NCBI GenBank assembly: GCA_949082785.1
Contig: CARVLU010000001.1
Location: 219,455-283,454 of the forward strand
DNA length: 64,000 bases
Direction: 5' to 3'
DNA from: an uncultured Alphaproteobacteria bacterium
Lineage (GTDB): Bacteria; Pseudomonadota; Alphaproteobacteria; Rs-D84
Part shown: positions 33,201 to 42,178 of the stretch, piece after piece
Layout of the letters: every line of letters begins with the position of its first letter
Position numbering within the stretch: position 1 is the first letter of the stretch
The notes under the pieces: generated by a model
Told to the model about the DNA's origin: nothing
Database searches by the model: none
What the model saw: only the letters and a program-made list of their open reading frames with translations
Translations under genes and position numbers: made by a program

Positions 33201-35987
33201 AGCCTGGATATCCCCGTGGGGGGCATGGATTTACCCCTGGGGACGGAAACGCCCGGCACATATAATGTACAGATTTTGGACGAAAACGGCCGCATCATGG
33301 CGGACGCCCCGTATTTTGTCGCGGGCGCGGAAAACGTCGAATTAAAATCCGATGCCGCGGCCCAGTTGCAGATAAAACTGAACAAAACCGCATTTGCCGC
33401 CGGTGACGACATCGCCATCAATATCACGGCGCCGTATGCGGGCACGGGGCTGATTACCATTGAACGCGACCGCGTTTATGCGTACCGCTGGTTCACGGCC
33501 AACACCACCACATCGACCCAGCACATCACCGTCCCCAAAAATTTCGAAGGCACCGGTTACGTCAACGTATCCTTTGTCCGTGATATCAACAGCCGGGATG
33601 TCTTTACCACACCGTACACATATGCGGTGGCGCCGTTCACGGCCGACGTGGCAAAGCGCGACATTCGCATCCATCTGACCGCGCCGGAAATGATACGGGA
33701 CCGCAAATTGACGATTGAATACACCACGGACAAAAATGCGCGCATGATGCTGTTCGCGGTTAACGAAGGCATTTTACAGGTCGCCCGGTTCCAAATGCCG
33801 CAACCGTTGGAATATTTCTTCAAGAAAGCCGCCCTGCAAGTCAACACGTACCAGATTTTGTCGCTGTTGTTGCCGGAATACAACGTTTTGCGCGAATTTG
33901 CAAAGACCGGCGGTGGCGATTGGGATGATGGCGCAGCGGGAATGGGCCCACTGACCAATCCGTTTGCACGGCGTACATCGCGCCCGGTGGCATTTTATTC
34001 CGGGATTATCAAAACCACCGCGAACCAGACCGGTCGCATCACATTCGACATGCCCGATGATTTTAACGGCGCGGTGCGGATTTTCGCGGTTGCGACCAAC
34101 AATTCCGCCGTGGGCGCGGCAAACGCCACAACGCACGTTCAATCCCCGCTGATTCTTTCCACAACCGCCCCGCTGGTTGCGGCGCCGGGCGACACGTTCG
34201 ATGTCGGTGCCATCGTCACCAATATGACGGACCATGCTGGCGACATTACGGTCGATGTCAAACGGACTTTGTCAGAAAACCTGGTGGCAGACAACGCGGC
34301 GACGGCGGCGCTGACGATTGGCAAATCGTCCGACAGGCTGTGGACATTTACAACGCGTGCAACCGATGCGCTGGGCGCGGCCAGCATTGATATCGACGCC
34401 ACCGCGAAAAATGCCGATGGCGGCAAATTGGCGACGGCGCATGCGGCGGCGACACTGTCGGTGCGACCGGTTACCGCATTTACAACCGATATTAAAACGG
34501 GCCTGGTCGAAGCGGACAAAAAAACAATCAAAAAATTCCACATGGATTTGTATCCGGAATTTGCCACGCGCCAGTTGTTCGTTTCCCCGAATGCGTCCAC
34601 GTTTATCAAACCGCTGTTTGAATATTTGGCGCATTACGAATACAATTGTTCGGAACAATTGGTGTCGCGCACACTGCCGTACGTATTGATGCCCGACGAC
34701 GCCATTTTGGGCACAACCGGCGCGGTGGCGGCGGACAAAGTCGCGGCGACAATCGCCCTGTTAAAGAACCGGCAAAATGACGACGGTTCGTTCGGTCTGT
34801 GGGCCGGCGCGGCGCGCGACCGCGATAATGAATCCAACAACAATTCGGCATTCGTCACCGCATATGTGACCCAGTTCCTGACACTGGCCAAGGAAAATGA
34901 TTTCCCGGTGCCGGCAACCATGCTGGGGCGCGCGGTGGATTATCTGCGCACGTATGCGGGGGCGCCGATGCAGTCGCCGTCGGACATCCTGGCCAAAAGC
35001 TTTGCCATCTATGTCGCGACACAAAACGGGTACGTCACGACCAGCTATATCAACATGTTCGAAGAATACGCGAACCAGAATGCCCGCGGCTGGCAATCCG
35101 AACTGGCCGGGACGTATATCGCGGCGGCGTATAAGATATTAAAGCAAGATGATGCGGCCGAAAAAATCGTACGCAAATATCGCCCCGCCAACGACCCGGA
35201 TACAGATATGCGCGGCGATGCGTTCGGCAACCCGGTTTCCGACAACGCCACATATATGTATCTGGCCCATAAATATTTTAACGCCGTGACACCCGCGTAC
35301 AGTGATGAAATCATTGGATATATCAACGCGGGCCGTTATGACGCGTTCACCGCGGCGGCGGTCATCATGGGATTGACCGGCAACGCGTCGGGCGACGATT
35401 TGACGGCAATCACGGTCCGTGCAAACGACGCGCCGGTGGGCGGCACGACGCGGCGCGGCGCATGGGTCACGGATATCCCGGCGGATGCCACAACATTGAC
35501 CATTGAATGCCCATCATGTGGGGCGGATGCGCCGTTGTTCTATACATTGATGCAACAGGGGTACCCGCGCACGTCCACCCCGGCATCCAACGGTATTGAA
35601 ATCACGCGCGAATATTACAACGCCGATGGCGAACGCATTGACGCCGCCCAAATCGGCCAAGACGTCACGGTAAAAATATTTGCCCGCGCGGTGGGCGGCG
35701 CCCGCAATATTTCCAATGTTGTCATCACGGATTTGTTGCCGGGTGGGCTGACGGCGCTGGGCGATACGTTGTCGGGCGATATGGATTACGCCGAACCACG
35801 CGAAGACCGCATTTTAATCTTTACAGATTTGACGCGGCGGGGGGCAACATTTACCTATACCGCGACGGCGGGCGCGGCCGGCACATTCGCGGTTCCGGCA
35901 ATTACCGCGTCATCCATGTACAATCCCCAGATTTGGGCCACCGGCAAATCCGCCACGTTCCAGGTAAACAATGTCGCGACCAAATAA
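30204..35987 (+). CDS. Bacterial alpha-2-macroglobulin with thioester
   Basis: This is a periplasmic protease trap anchored in the inner membrane. Its 1927 residues begin with a basic tail and one membrane helix (residues 35-52, VVAALIGVALICGGVIWAV). It continues through MG domains, the bait region and the A2M core. The thioester CxEQ is present as Cys1482-Ser-Glu-Gln (YNCSEQLVSR), after GIFRPGE-like FSDRGIYRPGEEF in the MG part. There is no lipobox, so it resembles the longer YfhM-type by thioester but is TM-anchored. It overlaps the PBP1C gene by 17 bp, the classical A2M-pbpC pairing thought to guard damaged envelopes while peptidoglycan is repaired. Confidence 0.95.
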   Translation: MTRQKQKKSVRTQNTRNSFWARMRTRLRWGHVVAALIGVALICGGVIWAVSAHNSNAPRFDMTVGAPDTQQFRDDNYMTMAPGDGPTAGLPDINNDREMSKPASLRVDFEQTRGEYTPAMRMDINDADLADNIKITPFIKGTWHMAGASRLFFAPDAGWPAAQKFTVTVSRKLLNPDVRIGKLHATFETPRLMGTINSFDVYPDLNRRQSMIGVAIVSFNYAIDTAKFESQTSVKLDGKSLDFSVKFDNFHRTAFITTEPIAVRDAAQTLHLVIDDVNAANGRAVSGKLTADATVESADNLFRIASVTTNAVDNAAGEIQQLLIVNMTAGAAADTKWDEYLDLYLLPAKKDADETKSHQWMADEITPDVLKKSARIAWQKTDLVSPTGTYQYAFEYDVSEQNDRYVYAAIRPGIVSDNGFTLKNGLSKVMRVPYPERAVKIAGTGALLSLGGDRNLGIVARGGAANAFVNLYKVKSAEINHLITQTYNVFTPLEFKSWSFDAYDMSVVFQKRISFANPSPKRINYASVDLGAYLDKTPGDKTGIFIIQTGASQSQADYNDKRLIILTDLGIIRKTNIDESSTVFVSRLSSGQPASDIDISVLGRNGTPIWVGQTDAGGRANIPNFPWSEYKNARAPVAIVARHGSDVSFIPYYAGSQQVEYSKFDVDGVYASSSTPMNAFIFSDRGIYRPGEEFIIGGIVKEKSFKSLAGIPVRLEIRDARRRVIVDKIFSLAADGMFDVTHQLSSQAPIGEYDVRLFSLNSKNQNQDILGRTTIRVEEFVPDNLKITAQIANATDTGWISPDGVYADVTLRNLFGAPAGDRRITAHAVLTPTQFTFPKFKDYTFTPNFIAGTGLARASAGAAQTRHFDLPDVTTDADGHARVNVTFDPAVAPGTYTLALTLRGFEGPSGKNVQMTTTARLSASAYLLGWRASGDLGYINRGAARKLHIIAVDNMGAQTAAGKLTLRVVKKENLTSLIKDYNDYYKYQTVTRERVVTQRSLDIPVGGMDLPLGTETPGTYNVQILDENGRIMADAPYFVAGAENVELKSDAAAQLQIKLNKTAFAAGDDIAINITAPYAGTGLITIERDRVYAYRWFTANTTTSTQHITVPKNFEGTGYVNVSFVRDINSRDVFTTPYTYAVAPFTADVAKRDIRIHLTAPEMIRDRKLTIEYTTDKNARMMLFAVNEGILQVARFQMPQPLEYFFKKAALQVNTYQILSLLLPEYNVLREFAKTGGGDWDDGAAGMGPLTNPFARRTSRPVAFYSGIIKTTANQTGRITFDMPDDFNGAVRIFAVATNNSAVGAANATTHVQSPLILSTTAPLVAAPGDTFDVGAIVTNMTDHAGDITVDVKRTLSENLVADNAATAALTIGKSSDRLWTFTTRATDALGAASIDIDATAKNADGGKLATAHAAATLSVRPVTAFTTDIKTGLVEADKKTIKKFHMDLYPEFATRQLFVSPNASTFIKPLFEYLAHYEYNCSEQLVSRTLPYVLMPDDAILGTTGAVAADKVAATIALLKNRQNDDGSFGLWAGAARDRDNESNNNSAFVTAYVTQFLTLAKENDFPVPATMLGRAVDYLRTYAGAPMQSPSDILAKSFAIYVATQNGYVTTSYINMFEEYANQNARGWQSELAGTYIAAAYKILKQDDAAEKIVRKYRPANDPDTDMRGDAFGNPVSDNATYMYLAHKYFNAVTPAYSDEIIGYINAGRYDAFTAAAVIMGLTGNASGDDLTAITVRANDAPVGGTTRRGAWVTDIPADATTLTIECPSCGADAPLFYTLMQQGYPRTSTPASNGIEITREYYNADGERIDAAQIGQDVTVKIFARAVGGARNISNVVITDLLPGGLTALGDTLSGDMDYAEPREDRILIFTDLTRRGATFTYTATAGAAGTFAVPAITASSMYNPQIWATGKSATFQVNNVATK

Positions 35988-38382
35988 CCGGGCCCGTTCA
36001 ATCTGTCACACGATGACGTCGTTTATGCGGCGTCATCGTTTGTTGTGTTCTGTGGTGGGCGGCGTCATAGTGCTGTATCTGATTATCCGCGTATTTTTCA
36101 CGCCGCCCATCCTGGACCAGACGCATTTTTCCCGCGCATTTTATGACCGCAATGGGCAATTGTTACGCCTGACGCTGTCGGCGGATGATAAATACCGGCT
36201 GTTCACGCCATTGGAAAAAATCAGCCCTGCCCTGCGCCGCGCCACCATTTTATACGAAGACCGCTGGTTCTGGTATCACCCGGGCGTCAATCCCGTGTCA
36301 CTGGCATCGGCCACGGTGAATTATTTTACGCATCGAACCCGCCCCATCGGCGCATCGACCATCACGATGCAGGTGGCACGTCTGCGATATGACCTGAACA
36401 CGAAACGGCCCATGGGCAAGATTCGCCAAACGGCAATCGCGCTGTGGCTGGATTTATTTCACAGCAAATCAGAAATTCTGGAAGCGTATCTGAACCTGGC
36501 CCCGTACGGCGGCAATGTCGAAGGTATCGGCGCCGCATCCCTGATATACTTTGGCCGGTCGGCCGCGGATTTAAGCACGATTGAATCAATCACCCTGGCG
36601 ACCATTCCGCAAAACCCGTCAAAGCGCGGCCTGAATACCCAGACCGGCCTGCGCAACATTATGGATATGCGCCGCGATTTAGTTCGGCGTTGGACGGCGC
36701 GATATGGGGCGGATGCGGCGCTGGACACAATGACGGACATGCCGCTGAACGTGCGGGGCGTGGGGGATTTACCCTGGGACGCGCCACATTTTGTTGACCG
36801 TGAAATGGCCCGGTTTAACAATTATTGGACCGACATGGGTCGTCGCCCATCTGAAATCCAGACGACATTGGACGCCCGTCTGCAACGGCAATTGGTCGCC
36901 ACACTGAAATCAGAAATCGCCACGCGCCGCCCGGTCGGCGTTGAAAACGCGGCCGCGATTTTAATTAATTACAAAACGATGCAGGTGCTCAGCTATATCG
37001 GGTCGGCGGATTATTTCGACAAATCGATTTACGGCGAAAACGATGGCGTGCGCGCCCGGCGCAGTCCCGGTTCCACATTAAAACCCCTGATATACGCGGC
37101 GGCGGCGGACCGCGGATTGATTCATGGAATGACATTGCTGCGTGATGCCCAGGTGAATTTTGGTGTGTACGCCCCCGAAAATTCTGACAGCGAATTTTAC
37201 GGCCCCGTTTTGGCCCGGGACGCATTGACGCATTCCCGCAATATTCCGGCCATCGATTTAGTGCGCAAAATCGGTATTCGCAATTTTTACAAATTGCTGC
37301 GCCAATCGGGGGTGACACGGTTAAAATCGCCCGACCATTACGGGATTTCGGTCGCACTTGGCGGGGCCGAAGTTTCGATGTGGGAACTGGCCGATATTTA
37401 TGCGACAATGGCCAATCTGGGGGTGCGGCGCGACATCCGCACACAATTGTCCGCCCCCGATGTCACGCGCGATACAATTTTGTCCCCGGAATCTTTTTTC
37501 CTGGTTCTGGATATGCTGGGCCGCCAGGGGGACCGTGACGTACGCGTTCCATATGCCCGCGCGCGCCGCCGCCATATAAACCATTACTGGAAAACGGGGA
37601 CATCTTCGTCATTTCGCGATGCGTGGACGGCCGGCGTGTTTGGGGACTTTGTATTAATTGTCTGGGTGGGCAATTTTGATGGCCGGCCCAATAACGCTTT
37701 TTCTGGGGCCAAAACCGCCGCCCCCATTTATTTCAAGATGGCGTCCACCGTCGCCGACGTCATGGCCTCGCGCGGTACACCGGTGGAAAATCCCAATTTC
37801 CTGCGCGATGATTTAAACATATCGCGCATCGATATGTGCGACGGCGTGGGCGGGATTGCGGGTACGCATTGCCCGCATGTTGTGCAGTCTTATTTTATCC
37901 CGGGCATATCGCCGATTGATACATCGTCGGTGTATCGCGCAATTCCGATTGACCGCGCGACGGGCCGGCGGGCATGCCGGCGCGATGCGGCCACAACATA
38001 CATGGACGTGTATGAATTTTGGGATGCGACGTATTTGGACATGTTTCGCCGCGCGGGGATTAAGCGTAAAACCCCGCCCCCATACATGCCCGATTGTGAT
38101 TTGAACGCGATTGCGGCATCCGTCCCCCCGCCCCAGATTGTATCGCCCGCCGACGCGACGCGCATTGTCATCACGGACGACGCCGACACGGCGCGGGTTG
38201 CGATGCGCGCGCTGTCACACACGACGGACACCCGCATTTTTTGGTTTTTAGACAACGCCATGATTGGCACGTCCGGGCCCGGGGATACATTTGAACATCC
38301 TGTGCCGATGGGCCGGCATACGGTGCGCGCCCTGGACGAAGCGGGCGGCGGCGCGGCGGTCACATTCACGGTTGTGAAATAA
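35971..38382 (+). CDS. pbpC: Penicillin-binding protein 1C
   Basis: This is a bifunctional peptidoglycan glycosyltransferase/transpeptidase of 803 residues. A short N-terminus and one membrane helix (LLCSVVGGVIVLYLIIRVFF) lead to the GT51 domain, with EDRWFWYHPGVNP (catalytic Glu) and GASTITMQVARL. The transpeptidase has Ser368-Thr-Leu-Lys371 (SPGSTLKPL), SRN and KTGTS motifs. The PBP1C C-terminal domain (IVSPADATRIVIT onward) closes it. The first ATG overlaps the A2M gene by 17 bp, so the two are translationally coupled. An internal ATG at 36013 is a less likely start. The gene ends just before the rpsA promoter. Confidence 0.95.
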   Translation: MSRPNNRARSICHTMTSFMRRHRLLCSVVGGVIVLYLIIRVFFTPPILDQTHFSRAFYDRNGQLLRLTLSADDKYRLFTPLEKISPALRRATILYEDRWFWYHPGVNPVSLASATVNYFTHRTRPIGASTITMQVARLRYDLNTKRPMGKIRQTAIALWLDLFHSKSEILEAYLNLAPYGGNVEGIGAASLIYFGRSAADLSTIESITLATIPQNPSKRGLNTQTGLRNIMDMRRDLVRRWTARYGADAALDTMTDMPLNVRGVGDLPWDAPHFVDREMARFNNYWTDMGRRPSEIQTTLDARLQRQLVATLKSEIATRRPVGVENAAAILINYKTMQVLSYIGSADYFDKSIYGENDGVRARRSPGSTLKPLIYAAAADRGLIHGMTLLRDAQVNFGVYAPENSDSEFYGPVLARDALTHSRNIPAIDLVRKIGIRNFYKLLRQSGVTRLKSPDHYGISVALGGAEVSMWELADIYATMANLGVRRDIRTQLSAPDVTRDTILSPESFFLVLDMLGRQGDRDVRVPYARARRRHINHYWKTGTSSSFRDAWTAGVFGDFVLIVWVGNFDGRPNNAFSGAKTAAPIYFKMASTVADVMASRGTPVENPNFLRDDLNISRIDMCDGVGGIAGTHCPHVVQSYFIPGISPIDTSSVYRAIPIDRATGRRACRRDAATTYMDVYEFWDATYLDMFRRAGIKRKTPPPYMPDCDLNAIAASVPPPQIVSPADATRIVITDDADTARVAMRALSHTTDTRIFWFLDNAMIGTSGPGDTFEHPVPMGRHTVRALDEAGGGAAVTFTVVK

Positions 38383-38386
38383 CCCC

Positions 38387-38415
38387 TTGCATTTTCGAAA
38401 AAAAATGCCTATAAT
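38387..38415 (+). promoter_or_regulatory. rpsA promoter
   Basis: TTGCAT (38387-38392) and TATAAT (38410-38415) are spaced 17 bp, directly after pbpC. The leader of about 75-100 nt has a TTGCAT/ATGCAA inverted repeat (38469-38494), perhaps for feedback control. Confidence 0.75.
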
Positions 38416-38494
38416 CCGTGGGCTTTTGCGGGTGGGCGCACTGGCAATCCGATTAACCCCACAAGTCCTTGCATTTTTTCTATAACCATATGCA

Positions 38495-40210
38495 ATGGCA
38501 AGCTTTGCAGAATCATTTCTTATGAAAGATTTATCCAAAGATTTATTTAACCCCCTGTCTGGCGAAGACTTTGTCCAGATGTTCGACGCGAGCTATGGCG
38601 CACAGGAAACGTTACAGGGCTATGCCACCAAGGGTACCGTCAAAGACATTCGCGGCGATTTCGCGATGGTTGACGTGGGCCTGAAATCCGAAGGGCGCGT
38701 TCCGCTGAAAGAATTCGGCGCATCGGTTCCGTCGGTTGGTGACATCATCGACGTTTTTGTTGAACGTTACGAATCCCGCGAAGGGACAGCCGTCCTGTCT
38801 TATACCAAGGCCCGCGCTGAAAAAGCATGGAAAGACCTGGAAAAGACAGTCGCCGAAGGTATCGACCCAGAAGGTACGATTATCGACGTTGTTCGCGGTG
38901 GTTACACCGTTGACATCAACGGCGTATTTGCATTTATGCCGTCGTCCCAAGTGGATCACAAACCGGTCCGCGATGCGAAATCGCTGATTGGGTTAAAAGA
39001 CAAATTCCGCGTTTTGAAAATGGATGCGCTGCGTACAAACGCCATCGTTTCCCGTCGCGCGATTCAGTCTGACACCATCGCCGCCGCACAACGCGAAGCG
39101 ATGAAGAACATCACACTGGGTGCCGTCATCGAAGGTACAGTGAAAAACATCACCGATTACGGTGTGTTCGTTGACCTGGGCGGTATTGATGGGTTGCTGC
39201 ACGTGACAGATTTGTCATGGAAGCGTGTCAACCACCCGCGTGAATTGGTCCATGTCGGCCAGAAGATTAAGGTCAAAGTTATCCAGTTCGACCCGGAATC
39301 GCATCGCATTTCCCTGGGCGCGAAACAGCTGGAAGATGACCCGTGGGATACCGCGTCGCGCGCGTTCAACGTTGGCGACACAGTTTCGGGCAAGGTTTCG
39401 TCCCTGACCGATTACGGCGCATTCATTGACCTGGGCAACAACATCGAAGGTTTGGTCCACATGTCCGAACTGTCCTGGACAAACAAAAACATCCACCCGT
39501 CCAAAGTTCTGCAAAGCGGCCAGGATGTCAACGTTATCGTCTTGGGCATCGACCAGGATAAACGCCGCATTTCCCTGGGCTATAAACAGTTACAGGAAAA
39601 TCCGTGGCGCAAATTCGCCGAAACACACAATGTCGGCGATGTCGTGACCGGCCCGATCAAGAACACAACCGAATTCGGTCTGTTCGTGGCGCTGACACCG
39701 GAATTGGATGGTATGGTCCATATTTCCGACCTGTCTTGGAACAAACTGGACGAAGAAGAACTGAAAAAGTTCGTTCGCGGCCAGGAAGTCACCGCCAAGA
39801 TTCTGGACATCAATCCGGAAAAAGAACGCGTCACATTGGGTATCAAGCAATTGACCGAAAGCGCGGACAGCAACGCCGTTTCCATCAAGAAAGGCGCCGT
39901 TGTTTCCGGCACGGTTTCCGAAGTAACGCCGGACGAACTGATTGTCGCACTGCCGGGCGATGCGCGTGGTGTTATCCGCCGCACCGACCTGTCCCGTGAA
40001 AAGAATGAACAGGACACGTCCAAATTCAAAGTGGGCGACACAGTCGAAGCGTCTGTTGTTTCTGTCGAAGACAACACCGTTAAACTGTCCATCCGCGCGT
40101 TGCAGGTGACGCTGGAAAAGCAGGCCGTCAAAGAATACGCCAACCAAGCCGACAGCGGCTCGGTCCTGGGCGATATCTTGGGCGCTGCGATTGAAAACAG
40201 CAAAAAATAA
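38495..40210 (+). CDS. rpsA: 30S ribosomal protein S1
   Basis: S1 binds mRNA and helps it onto the ribosome. This 571-residue protein contains repeated S1/OB domains. The clearest are GTVKDIRGDFAMVDVGLKSEG, GTVKNITDYGVFVDLGGIDG, GKVSSLTDYGAFIDLGNNIEG and GPIKNTTEFGLFVALTPELDG, with VSGTVSEVTPDELIVALPGD as a weaker last one. Repeated RISLGxKQL linkers separate them. Six domains is usual. Neither the ATG at 38495 nor the one at 38522 (MKDLSKDLF) has a clear Shine-Dalgarno, as is common for rpsA, so the start is uncertain by nine codons. Confidence 0.95.
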   Translation: MASFAESFLMKDLSKDLFNPLSGEDFVQMFDASYGAQETLQGYATKGTVKDIRGDFAMVDVGLKSEGRVPLKEFGASVPSVGDIIDVFVERYESREGTAVLSYTKARAEKAWKDLEKTVAEGIDPEGTIIDVVRGGYTVDINGVFAFMPSSQVDHKPVRDAKSLIGLKDKFRVLKMDALRTNAIVSRRAIQSDTIAAAQREAMKNITLGAVIEGTVKNITDYGVFVDLGGIDGLLHVTDLSWKRVNHPRELVHVGQKIKVKVIQFDPESHRISLGAKQLEDDPWDTASRAFNVGDTVSGKVSSLTDYGAFIDLGNNIEGLVHMSELSWTNKNIHPSKVLQSGQDVNVIVLGIDQDKRRISLGYKQLQENPWRKFAETHNVGDVVTGPIKNTTEFGLFVALTPELDGMVHISDLSWNKLDEEELKKFVRGQEVTAKILDINPEKERVTLGIKQLTESADSNAVSIKKGAVVSGTVSEVTPDELIVALPGDARGVIRRTDLSREKNEQDTSKFKVGDTVEASVVSVEDNTVKLSIRALQVTLEKQAVKEYANQADSGSVLGDILGAAIENSKK

Positions 40211-40236
40211 TCCACCAATCGGTGAATTATGATGCA

Positions 40237-40268
40237 CAAGGCATGGGACACCATGCCTTGTTTGTTAT
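40237..40268 (+). terminator. Terminator of rpsA
   Basis: A ten-bp perfect stem CAAGGCATGG/CCATGCCTTG with a GACA loop, followed by TTTGTTATTTTT. Confidence 0.8.
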
Positions 40269-40313
40269 TTTTACTTTAAAATCTAAAATTTTTGTACTAT
40301 AATACACCCCGCT

Positions 40314-40868
40314 ATGAAAAAAGATATTATTGTTTTGATGGGCGGCCAGGGTGTTGGCAAGGGAACTTTTTCCGCCATGCTGCGTAACCGCCACAATTAT
40401 AACTATATCGAAACGGGCGCGATGTTCCGCACATTGCCGGCCGATTCCGAAATTGCAAAATTAATCGCGCGCGGTGAATTGGTCCCCGACAGCGAATTGT
40501 TCAAATTGATTGAATCCAAAATCAATGATGATGCAGATATCCTGATTGACGGGTTTCCGCGCACCCTGCCCCAGGCACAGTGGTTCGTGGAACGCTATGC
40601 GCATAAATTCAATATTCGCGTTCTGTACCTGGACGTACCCGAAGAAATCATGATGCACCGCATTCATAAGCGTATGATGGACGGCGCGGGACGCGCCGAT
40701 GATGCGGACGCCGCCGCCGTGCGCCGCCGTTTGGACACGTTTTGGAACATCACCATGCCGGCCATTGAATGGCTGCGCACTGCGCCGGATATTTTCTTTG
40801 CGGACGTGGATGTCACCGGTCCGGTTGATGAAAATTTTGACCGAATTTTAGCGGCCCTGGGTGAATAA
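40314..40868 (+). CDS. adk: Adenylate kinase-like nucleoside monophosphate kinase
   Basis: This enzyme interconverts ATP, AMP and ADP. The 184-residue protein has the P-loop MGGQGVGKGTFSAML, the NMP-binding ETGAMFR (in place of the usual STGDMLR), LIDGFPRTLPQAQWF and a short lid (RMMDGAGRADDADAAAVRRRLDTF). The lid is the short, zinc-free form. TATAAT lies near 40300. The start codon is supported by position because no RBS is obvious. Downstream are a terminator and the convergent MotB-like gene. Specificity for AMP rather than another NMP is inferred. Confidence 0.85.
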   Translation: MKKDIIVLMGGQGVGKGTFSAMLRNRHNYNYIETGAMFRTLPADSEIAKLIARGELVPDSELFKLIESKINDDADILIDGFPRTLPQAQWFVERYAHKFNIRVLYLDVPEEIMMHRIHKRMMDGAGRADDADAAAVRRRLDTFWNITMPAIEWLRTAPDIFFADVDVTGPVDENFDRILAALGE

Positions 40869-40877
40869 CCCCGACCA

Positions 40878-40901
40878 TCCCCGCCCCGCGGGGATTTTTT
40901 T
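40878..40901 (+). terminator. Terminator of adk
   Basis: The CCCCGC/GCGGGG stem is followed by eight T. Confidence 0.75.
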
Positions 40902-40927
40902 TATTTAAATCCGGGTCGTTATCCCCT

Positions 40928-40960
40928 TTGTCATGCTGGGCCCGGGTCCCAAAATGACAC
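40928..40960. repeat. REP-like palindrome
   Basis: A TTGTCATGCTGGG...TGACAC palindrome of about 33 bp between adk and the MotB-like gene, a divergent member of the dispersed family. Confidence 0.5.
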
Positions 40961-40962
40961 CA

Positions 40963-40990
40963 CAAAAAAAATCCCCCGTGGGGGGATTTA
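40963..40990 (-). terminator. Terminator of MotB-like gene
   Basis: AAATCCCCC/GGGGGATTT stem with long T-run on the minus strand at the stop codon. Confidence 0.8.
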
Positions 40991-42121
40991 TCTGTTGGTT
41001 AATTGCAATTCAATGCGGCGGTTCTTTTGCATGCTGTTTGCGTCCGAACCCAATTCCACCGGGTGCATTTCGCCAAACCCACTGGGCACCAGGCGCCGTT
41101 TCGAAACGCCCGCGCGGGCCAATTCATCGGCCACCGCCGTCGCACGCCGCAGTGACAATTCGGTGTTGTTGCGGTATGCGCGCGTGCCGGGGATAACCGG
41201 CGTGCGGTCGGTGTGACCGTCAACGCGGATAATCCAGTTGACGTCCGACGGGATTTTGCTTTCCAAATCCTTTATCACGTTGGCAATCAGACGCAGTTGG
41301 TTTTTGCCTTCTTCTGTCAAATTATATGCACCGCGCGCGAACAAGATATCGCTGGACACGATAAAGCGGTCGCCATCGGGCTGGATTGTTGTGCGGTCGC
41401 CCAGTGCCGTTTTAATGGATTTGTAAAAATCCGACTGATACTGGGACATGCTGTTTAATTCCGCGACTTTGTCCGCCAACGCCTTGTTCAAACGGTTGGA
41501 CATTTCAACGTACTGAATTTCTTGGGCGTCGGCCTTGGCCTGGGCCGCGTCCAGCGCGGCTTGCAGGCTGGCCAGCTGTTCGGTCAATGATGCACGCTGG
41601 GCATCCATCTGTTCCTGTAACATGCGGCGTTCCTGTTCCAGTTCGGCGGTCTTTTCCTTGTCCACGGTCATCTGGTTCAATTGCGCCGACAGTTCGGCAA
41701 CGGTCGCCTGCATTTCCTGGCCGGCGGATTGCAATTCCAAAACGCGCGATTCGTATGCCGCAATCAGGCCTTCGATACTCATATCAATTTCCTGTAATTC
41801 GCCATCCAGCGCGGTGATTTCGTTGGTCAATTCGGCCTTGTCATTTTCCAGGTTTTCCAATTCCGTGCGCGCCATCAGCAACAGACGTTTTGCTTCCTGT
41901 TCATCGGCGGTCATCTGGGCGATGGTCATGGCCTGTTCTTCGTTGGTCTTTTTCAATTCGGCGACGGTTTTGGCACCGGTGCTTTTGTTAAAAACACTGG
42001 TCGTCGTCCACAAGAACACGAACACAATCAGCAAGAAAATCAAGATAATGACCAAATTCGAAAACAGGTCCACAAAGCCCGGCCATGAATTTGTCTTTTC
42101 ACGAAAGCGAATGTTTAACAT
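40988..42121 (-). CDS. MotB/OmpA-like peptidoglycan-binding membrane protein
   Basis: This 377-residue protein has one N-terminal membrane helix containing a MotB-like Asp (WPGFVDLFSNLVIILIFLL, Asp18). About 190 residues of coiled coil follow (ELKKTNEEQAMT through QAALDAAQAKADAQ). The C-terminal OmpA domain (VSSDILFARGAYNLTEEG, IIRVDGHTDRTPV, NTELSLRRATAVADEL, NRRIELQLTNR) should bind peptidoglycan. It lies 57 bp after the MotA/ExbB-like gene. Together they should form a proton-driven complex between inner membrane and wall. No flagellar genes are in the window, so an envelope role like Tol-Pal is more likely than motility. Confidence 0.85.
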   Translation of the reverse strand: MLNIRFREKTNSWPGFVDLFSNLVIILIFLLIVFVFLWTTTSVFNKSTGAKTVAELKKTNEEQAMTIAQMTADEQEAKRLLLMARTELENLENDKAELTNEITALDGELQEIDMSIEGLIAAYESRVLELQSAGQEMQATVAELSAQLNQMTVDKEKTAELEQERRMLQEQMDAQRASLTEQLASLQAALDAAQAKADAQEIQYVEMSNRLNKALADKVAELNSMSQYQSDFYKSIKTALGDRTTIQPDGDRFIVSSDILFARGAYNLTEEGKNQLRLIANVIKDLESKIPSDVNWIIRVDGHTDRTPVIPGTRAYRNNTELSLRRATAVADELARAGVSKRRLVPSGFGEMHPVELGSDANSMQKNRRIELQLTNR

Positions 42122-42178
42122 ATGCCCTCTCCTTTTGTTCCTTTCTTTAATTTATCCCCCCCCCAACAACCATCGGGT